A DNA stretch of 64,000 nucleotides from the NCBI GenBank assembly GCA_023428905.1, contig JAEYWP010000032.1, positions 186,001 through 250,000 of the forward strand, in the 5' to 3' direction. This document shows positions 59,549 to 64,000 of the stretch, in pieces (position 1 is the first letter of the stretch; each line of letters begins with the position of its first letter). This DNA is from Verrucomicrobiota bacterium (lineage in GTDB: Bacteria; Verrucomicrobiota; Verrucomicrobiia; Opitutales; Opitutaceae). Under the pieces are notes generated by a model, which saw only the letters and a program-made list of their open reading frames with translations, ran no database searches and was not told the origin of the DNA. The position numbers and the translations under genes are program-made.

Positions 59549-61606
59549 ATGAAGTCCACCCTGCGCAAAGCGCTCCCCTATATCGCGGTGCCATTGGCGT
59601 CGTTCCTGACGTTCATGACCCAGCCAGTCGTCGGCAAACTGGTCCTGCCCACCTTCGGCGGAAGCTCGGCAAGCTGGCTGATGTCGATGTTCTTTTTCCA
59701 GGGGGTGCTGCTGGGTGGATATCTCCTCGCTTACGCTGTGCTGCACCGCACGCCGGCGGTGCAACGCACCGTGGTGCTCGCCCTGGCGGTGCTGGCTCCC
59801 CTGCTCTTCCGGCTGCCCCTCTGGCAGATCGGCAACGAAGCGAGCCCCGCCAGCCTGATACTGACACTGGCTGCCTCACTGACCGCTCCCCTTTTGTTCA
59901 CCACCTCGATCGGCATTGTCCTGCACGGTTGGATGGCCGACGCAGACGGGGGCGTGCCGTATCACCTCTACGCTCTTTCCAATCTGGGCAGCCTCGCCGC
60001 CCTGGTGGCGTATCCATTCCTGATTGAGCCGCGAATCGGTATCGAGGTGCAGATGGGGGCGCTGCGCGTGGTGGCCGTGGTGCTCTCGGCGGTCTGCATC
60101 GTGTACGCTCTCGGACTGGGCAAAACGGCGCCGCGGTCCGCGTCGGAGGCGGCCGAGGAGCCGGAGCGTCTGCCGCTCAGCCAAAAGCTGCACTGGCTGC
60201 TCCTGTCCTTTGTGGCGTGTGTGGTCCTTCTGGGCGGAACCCGCGTTCTGGCGAGCGAGTTTGGGTCCAATCCCATCACCTGGATTATACCGCTGGGGCT
60301 TTATCTCGCGAGTTTCAGCATCACCTTCACCACCCTCTGGCGCCCGCGCTTCAACCTGGCGGTCTTTGTCCTCCTCGCCGCAAGCCTCTGGGTGTTTCTC
60401 CTCAAGAAGGGCGTCCTCGCGGCTCCGGTGCGAGGCGAGGGTTTGGTTGCTCTGATCGTCATGCTCGCCTCCGTCTTTCTCACCGCCAACGGAGCGCTGT
60501 ACGCCAGCCGCCCCAAGCGGGACTTCGCCACGTTCTACGTCGTGATCGCCCTGGGCGGAGCGCTGGGGGGCTTCTTCGCCAGCCTGAGTGCGCCGTATCT
60601 GTTCGTTCGCGACTATGAATTCATCGTTTCGGCCGCCGTGGTCGGCCTCGTGGTCCTGGTCCGCCAGCTGTCCCGCGACTCCTGGATCGAGAAGGCGGTC
60701 CTGGCGACGGCCTTCCTTTTTCCCATCGGCGCGGTGCTGCAGGTCAGCGTTTCGGCGGAGAGCCGCGGGCAGACCATGGTGTACCTGCGCAACCACTTCG
60801 GTCGGATCATCCTCCGCCAGACCGAGCACGAACTGGTCTGCGCCAGCGAATCCACCATCCACGGCTCCCAGGCGCGGCGGGAGGAGCTGCGCCTGCTTCC
60901 CACCAGCTATTTCAGCCGCAACAACTCGATCGGGATCGTCCTGGCCGAGTTCCAGCGCACCCGCGAGCGGTTCAACCTCGGCGTGATCGGGCTGGGCGTG
61001 GGAACGATGGCGGCGTATTCGCGGCCCGGCGACACGACGGTGTTCTGGGAGATCGACCCCCTGATGCGCGAGGTGGCTCTGAACGATTTCACCTACCTCA
61101 GCTCCGCCCGCGGTGCGATCGAGATTCGCATGATGGACGGACGCCTGGGGGTGGAGACCCACCGCACCCCGCTCGACCTGGTTCTGGTCGACGCCTTCTC
61201 CGGGGACGCCGTCCCGATCCACCTCCTCACCCGCGAGGCGGTGCAGATCTACCACCGCGCCGCGCCCGGGGCACTGGTCGCGATCCACATCAGCAACCGC
61301 TACGTGGACCTGTTCCCGGTCATCGCCACCCATGCCAGCGAACTGGGCCTCTCCGTCCTGAGCGTGAACTCGCGACCGCTTGACCGCGGCACGCCGGAGG
61401 ACGTTTTAGCCGCGCCCTCGCACTACGTCTATCTGGGTGCTCCGGAACAGATCGACCGCGTGCGGCGCGCGGTCATCGCAGCGGCAAAAAACCCAGCCTG
61501 GGAGTACCGCTTTGCCGTCAAGACCAACACCCCGGTCCACTGGACGGATTCACGCAGCTCGATCCTCGACGTCCTCCACCTCCGGGAAGCGCTTTCGCGC
61601 CACTAG
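59549..61606 (+). CDS. Membrane-fused spermidine-synthase-like protein
   Basis: 685 aa from ATG 59549. Residues about 1-410 form ten or more membrane helices; about 470-660 is a spermidine-synthase-type Rossmann domain with LGVIGLGVGTMAAY (SAM loop), VFWEIDPLM (acidic ribose contact) and LVLVDAFSGDAVPIHLLT, which contains the aminopropyltransferase gate region. This is the widespread fused transporter/PMT-like architecture whose substrate is unknown. It probably acts on a polyamine or lipid at the inner membrane. It overlaps the convergent lpxB stop by 4 nt. Confidence 0.85.
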   Translation: MKSTLRKALPYIAVPLASFLTFMTQPVVGKLVLPTFGGSSASWLMSMFFFQGVLLGGYLLAYAVLHRTPAVQRTVVLALAVLAPLLFRLPLWQIGNEASPASLILTLAASLTAPLLFTTSIGIVLHGWMADADGGVPYHLYALSNLGSLAALVAYPFLIEPRIGIEVQMGALRVVAVVLSAVCIVYALGLGKTAPRSASEAAEEPERLPLSQKLHWLLLSFVACVVLLGGTRVLASEFGSNPITWIIPLGLYLASFSITFTTLWRPRFNLAVFVLLAASLWVFLLKKGVLAAPVRGEGLVALIVMLASVFLTANGALYASRPKRDFATFYVVIALGGALGGFFASLSAPYLFVRDYEFIVSAAVVGLVVLVRQLSRDSWIEKAVLATAFLFPIGAVLQVSVSAESRGQTMVYLRNHFGRIILRQTEHELVCASESTIHGSQARREELRLLPTSYFSRNNSIGIVLAEFQRTRERFNLGVIGLGVGTMAAYSRPGDTTVFWEIDPLMREVALNDFTYLSSARGAIEIRMMDGRLGVETHRTPLDLVLVDAFSGDAVPIHLLTREAVQIYHRAAPGALVAIHISNRYVDLFPVIATHASELGLSVLSVNSRPLDRGTPEDVLAAPSHYVYLGAPEQIDRVRRAVIAAAKNPAWEYRFAVKTNTPVHWTDSRSSILDVLHLREALSRH

Positions 61607-62778
61607 TCCGGGGGGCCGCCGAGGGCGTTGAGGACCCAGTCAGCGGCGGAGCGGGAGGGCCGCGCTTTCAGGATGTCGCGAAGCCGGGCCGCCTGGTCCT
61701 GCGTGGCGCGGACGCGCTCGGGATCGTAGAGGCACGCCCGCACCTGCTCGGCCAGGACCTCGGGGCGGGCCGCGCCCTGGATAAACTCAGGGTACATCGG
61801 CTCCTTCAACAGGAGGTTCGCAATGCCCAGGTAGGGCACCTTCACCAGCCAGCGTCCGAGCAGGTAGGTCAACGCATTGGCCCGGTAGACAACCGCGCCG
61901 GGAATGCCGGCGAGGGCGCAGTGCATCGACATCGTACCCGAACTGGTGAGGACCGCAGCGGCCGGCATGGGACCGGCGGCCTGGAGTTGGCCCTCTGCGG
62001 GAGTCGGGCGCAGTTCAACGTTCGCCGGGGGGCCGGCCGCCTCCAGGACCTCACGGATCGACTCGCTGGGGTAAAGCACCACCGCCTTGCGGTCATTAAA
62101 ATGTCGATACGCGGCGAGCATCGCCGGGAAGATGCGTCCCACCGCCTGGCGACGGCTTCCCGGCAGCAGCAGGACCGGACCGGCGGGATCGTAGGCCACG
62201 GGCGGATGGTAGGCCGCATCCAGGAAGGGATGGCCCACAAACTCCGCCCTCAGATCGGTGTCGGCATAACATTCCACCTCGAAGGGAAAGATCACCGCGA
62301 TCGCATCGAGGTGCTTTGCCATCGTAAACCGGCGACCCGCTTTCCAGGCCCAGATTTGCGGGCTGATATAAAAGAGGGCCTGGATCTCCCCCCCTGCCTT
62401 GCGGGAGAGGCCCCGATCGTGGAGAGCCCGGGCGAGCCGCAGGTTGAACCCGGGGTAGTCGACGAAGCAGACCGCGCGTGGCCGGTACGCCTCGATCCAG
62501 CGGAGGGTTTCGGCAAAGAGCGCCTTGAAGTACCCGTAGTGCTTCAGCACCTCCACCAACCCGACCACCGACGAGGCGGTGAGGTCGTGCAGCAGCTGCG
62601 CACCGGCGGCCGCCAGTTCTGGCCCGCCCAGGGCGGCGACCTCCAGGCCAGGTCGGCGCGCACGCAGCTGTTCCACCAGGCGTGCGCCATGTTGGTCGCC
62701 GGAATGCTCGCCGGCCACGATCAGCAGATCGGGGCGCGCGCCGGAACGCGGCGGGGCGAAGTGCAGGCTGCCGCTCAT
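61603..62778 (-). CDS. lpxB: Lipid-A-disaccharide synthase
   Basis: 391 aa from ATG 62778. LpxB blocks: IVAGEHSGDQHGARLVEQL near 21-39, VDYPGFNLRLARAL near 112-125, ISPQIWAWKAGR near 140-151, LLLPGSRRQAVGRIFPAM near 203-220 and SSGTMSMHCALAGIPGAVVYR near 290-310. It couples UDP-diacylglucosamine and lipid X to the tetra-acyl disaccharide, showing a lipopolysaccharide-making Gram-negative envelope. Last gene of the lolD-Gfo/Idh-lpxB set, starting 2 bp after the oxidoreductase stop. Confidence 0.95.
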   Translation of the reverse strand: MSGSLHFAPPRSGARPDLLIVAGEHSGDQHGARLVEQLRARRPGLEVAALGGPELAAAGAQLLHDLTASSVVGLVEVLKHYGYFKALFAETLRWIEAYRPRAVCFVDYPGFNLRLARALHDRGLSRKAGGEIQALFYISPQIWAWKAGRRFTMAKHLDAIAVIFPFEVECYADTDLRAEFVGHPFLDAAYHPPVAYDPAGPVLLLPGSRRQAVGRIFPAMLAAYRHFNDRKAVVLYPSESIREVLEAAGPPANVELRPTPAEGQLQAAGPMPAAAVLTSSGTMSMHCALAGIPGAVVYRANALTYLLGRWLVKVPYLGIANLLLKEPMYPEFIQGAARPEVLAEQVRACLYDPERVRATQDQAARLRDILKARPSRSAADWVLNALGGPPD

Positions 62779-62779
62779 C

Positions 62780-63769
62780 CTAGCGGGTTGCGGCCGCAGC
62801 CCGGATCTGATCCGTGATCGTGATGGCGACCTCCAGGGCGGTCTTGCCCAGCGCGGCGCCGACCTTCGGCTGCTTGGCCGCGCCCACGCTGTCCACAAAA
62901 TGCGCCAGCTCGAGGGCAAGCGGCTCACCCTTTTCCAGGGGCACGGGCTCCAGCGGGATGGCGGTGAGATCGCCGGGCTTCACCGCGCCCGCGATCAGCT
63001 TGCCTGCGTACTCCATCATGCCGGATTTGCGCACGAGGTGGCCGCTCTGGTTCATGAAATCGAAGGAGAAATACCCCGATGGCTGGAAGACGCGGATTTC
63101 GCGGACCTTCTTCAGGCTCATCCGGCTGGTGCTGAGATTGGCCACGCAGCCATTGGCAAACTGGATACGCGCATTGGCGATGTCCTCCGTCTTCGAAAGC
63201 ACGCTGACGCCGACGCTGTCGATCCGCACCACCGGCGATCTGACGAGCTCCAGCACGATCCCGATGTCATGGATCATGAGATCGAGAACCACGCCCACCT
63301 CGGTCCCTCGGGGTGTGAACGGCGCCAGGCGCTCGGCCGAGATGAAGCGAGGCTGGCTGACCTCGCGTTCGAGGAAACCCATCACCGGATTGAAGTGCTC
63401 GATGTGCCCGACCTGCACCAGGACTCCGGCGGCCTGGGCGGCGGCGAGGACCTGCTCGGCTTCGGCGAGGGAGGCGCAGATCGGCTTTTCGATCAGGAGG
63501 TGACAGCCCTTGGCCAGCAGTGGGAGGGCGACTGCCGCATGGCGATCCGTCGGAACCACCACCGAGACGGCGTCACACGCCTCCCCCAGTTCCTCCAGGG
63601 TTTCAAAACGCCGGCAGTTGAACTTTGCGCAGATCTCGGCCGCGCGGGCATCGTTGGTTTCAAAGATGCCGGTCAATTCAGCAGAGGGAAGCGACGCGTA
63701 GATGCGCGCGTGATGTTGGCCGAGGGAGCCAACACCGACCACACCGCACTTAAGTTTGGGGAGCGACAT
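62780..63769 (-). CDS. Gfo/Idh/MocA oxidoreductase, candidate UDP-GlcNAc 3-dehydrogenase (GnnA-like)
   Basis: 329 aa NAD(P)-dependent sugar oxidoreductase: GVVGVGSLGQHHARIY at 9-24, LLIEKPICAS near 91-100 with the catalytic Lys, and the substrate-side LDLMIHDIGIVLEL near 162-175. GnnA of Acidithiobacillus and Leptospira, from this family, oxidises UDP-GlcNAc at C3 for lipid A with amide-linked chains. The position between lolD and lpxB makes that role attractive. The GnnB transaminase is not in the window, so the function stays inferred. Confidence 0.85.
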   Translation of the reverse strand: MSLPKLKCGVVGVGSLGQHHARIYASLPSAELTGIFETNDARAAEICAKFNCRRFETLEELGEACDAVSVVVPTDRHAAVALPLLAKGCHLLIEKPICASLAEAEQVLAAAQAAGVLVQVGHIEHFNPVMGFLEREVSQPRFISAERLAPFTPRGTEVGVVLDLMIHDIGIVLELVRSPVVRIDSVGVSVLSKTEDIANARIQFANGCVANLSTSRMSLKKVREIRVFQPSGYFSFDFMNQSGHLVRKSGMMEYAGKLIAGAVKPGDLTAIPLEPVPLEKGEPLALELAHFVDSVGAAKQPKVGAALGKTALEVAITITDQIRAAAATR

Positions 63770-63776
63770 AGGAAAA

Positions 63777-64000
63777 TCAGGGGCGGGTCATGTCGTGCAT
63801 CACACCGTCCCGCAGCAGGAGATGACGACCCGTGCGTTCGGCATGGACCGGACTGTGCGTGACGAGAATCAGCGCAGTGCCCGTCTCCCGGCAGAGAGTG
63901 AGCAGCATCTCAATCACGGCGTCGCCGGTGCGTTCGTCGAGGTTGCCCGTCGGCTCGTCCGCCAGCAGCAGCGGCGGCCGGTTGACCAGGGCGCGGGCGA
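63777..64000 (-). CDS. lolD: LolD-like ABC transporter ATPase (5' end outside window)
   Basis: The last 74 codons are inside the window: [21 protein letters not shown] contains the Walker B Asp-Glu, and VTHSP the switch His, followed by a short tail [17 protein letters not shown] followed by a short C-terminus is typical of LolD/MacB-like ATPases for lipoprotein release or export. Walker A lies outside. Its stop is 7 bp before the Gfo/Idh start, so the three genes are probably co-transcribed. Confidence 0.8.
   Translation of the reverse strand, partial: ARALVNRPPLLLADEPTGNLDERTGDAVIEMLLTLCRETGTALILVTHSPVHAERTGRHLLLRDGVMHDMTRP

Noticed and set aside
1..64000. CRISPR array, rRNA operon, prophage or complete insertion sequence
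   Set aside because: No regularly spaced repeats, rRNA sequence, phage structural genes or transposase were seen; the 22-bp pair at 28944 and 30081 is only suggestive.

Overview
This 64 kb window is high-GC and densely packed, with many ATGA-type start/stop overlaps. It looks like chromosomal DNA of a Verrucomicrobiota bacterium, most likely family Opitutaceae. Reasons: a TonB receptor with a plug typical of that family and a C-terminal Phe; a glutamyl-tRNA reductase without its C-terminal dimerisation domain; and lpxB next to a Gfo/Idh oxidoreductase and lolD. The assignment is inference, because there is no rRNA in the window.

Region 1 (1-25.6 kb) is a polysaccharide-utilisation cluster. 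A secreted GH16-like enzyme with FN3 and golvesin-type domains runs off the left edge. An AraC-type regulator is followed by three transcription units. Unit A (+): SDR, GH26 mannanase lipoprotein, GPH symporter, mannonate dehydratase UxuA, second SDR, RraA-like protein. Unit C (-): TonB receptor, CE7 acetyl esterase, GH94-like protein, GH2 beta-galactosidase. Unit B (+): BNR_4 beta-propeller, GH130 phosphorylase, an unrecognised 760-aa TIM-barrel-like protein, MFS transporter. Each unit is preceded by the same-strand element GATGA-Y-AAAAA-N9-GATGA (direct repeats exactly 20 bp apart), proposed as the operator of the AraC regulator. The enzymes suggest an acetylated, mannose- and galactose-containing glycan that also yields hexuronate.

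Region 2 (25.6-36 kb) is a stress and accessory stretch: an NO-type di-iron repair protein with an FNR-type promoter; a frameshifted ArsR regulator and, divergently, an ACT-domain gene interrupted by TAG; an OsmC protein; a general-stress flavin-binding protein; a Phd/PIN toxin-antitoxin pair between two near-identical 22-bp repeats; a PRC-barrel/BON protein behind a leader peptide; a Cu/Zn SOD without disulfide cysteines; a ClC exchanger; and a GH1-like hydrolase plus SDR. It ends at tRNA-Pro(GGG).

Region 3 (36-49 kb) is mostly housekeeping: UspA, LOG, GluQRS, MogA, MazG-like, Hsp20, SUI1-like, the 2-oxoglutarate dehydrogenase operon sucA-sucB-lpdA, and a UxaE-like putative epimerase that could feed the hexuronate pathway of region 1.

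Region 4 (49-64 kb) has two unusual divergent genes: a 1104-aa degenerate-receiver plus repeat coiled-coil protein, and an 899-aa PilM-like/transmembrane/PEGA/TonB fusion. A canonical receiver protein, two paralogous lipoproteins, rpiB, hemX-hemA, a membrane-fused spermidine-synthase-like protein and a lipid A/lipoprotein operon (lolD, Gfo/Idh, lpxB) follow.

Most promising leads: the three-site regulon, the unassigned protein at 21835-24117, the PilM-PEGA-TonB fusion, and the pseudo-receiver coiled-coil protein. No CRISPR array, rRNA, complete IS element or prophage was seen.
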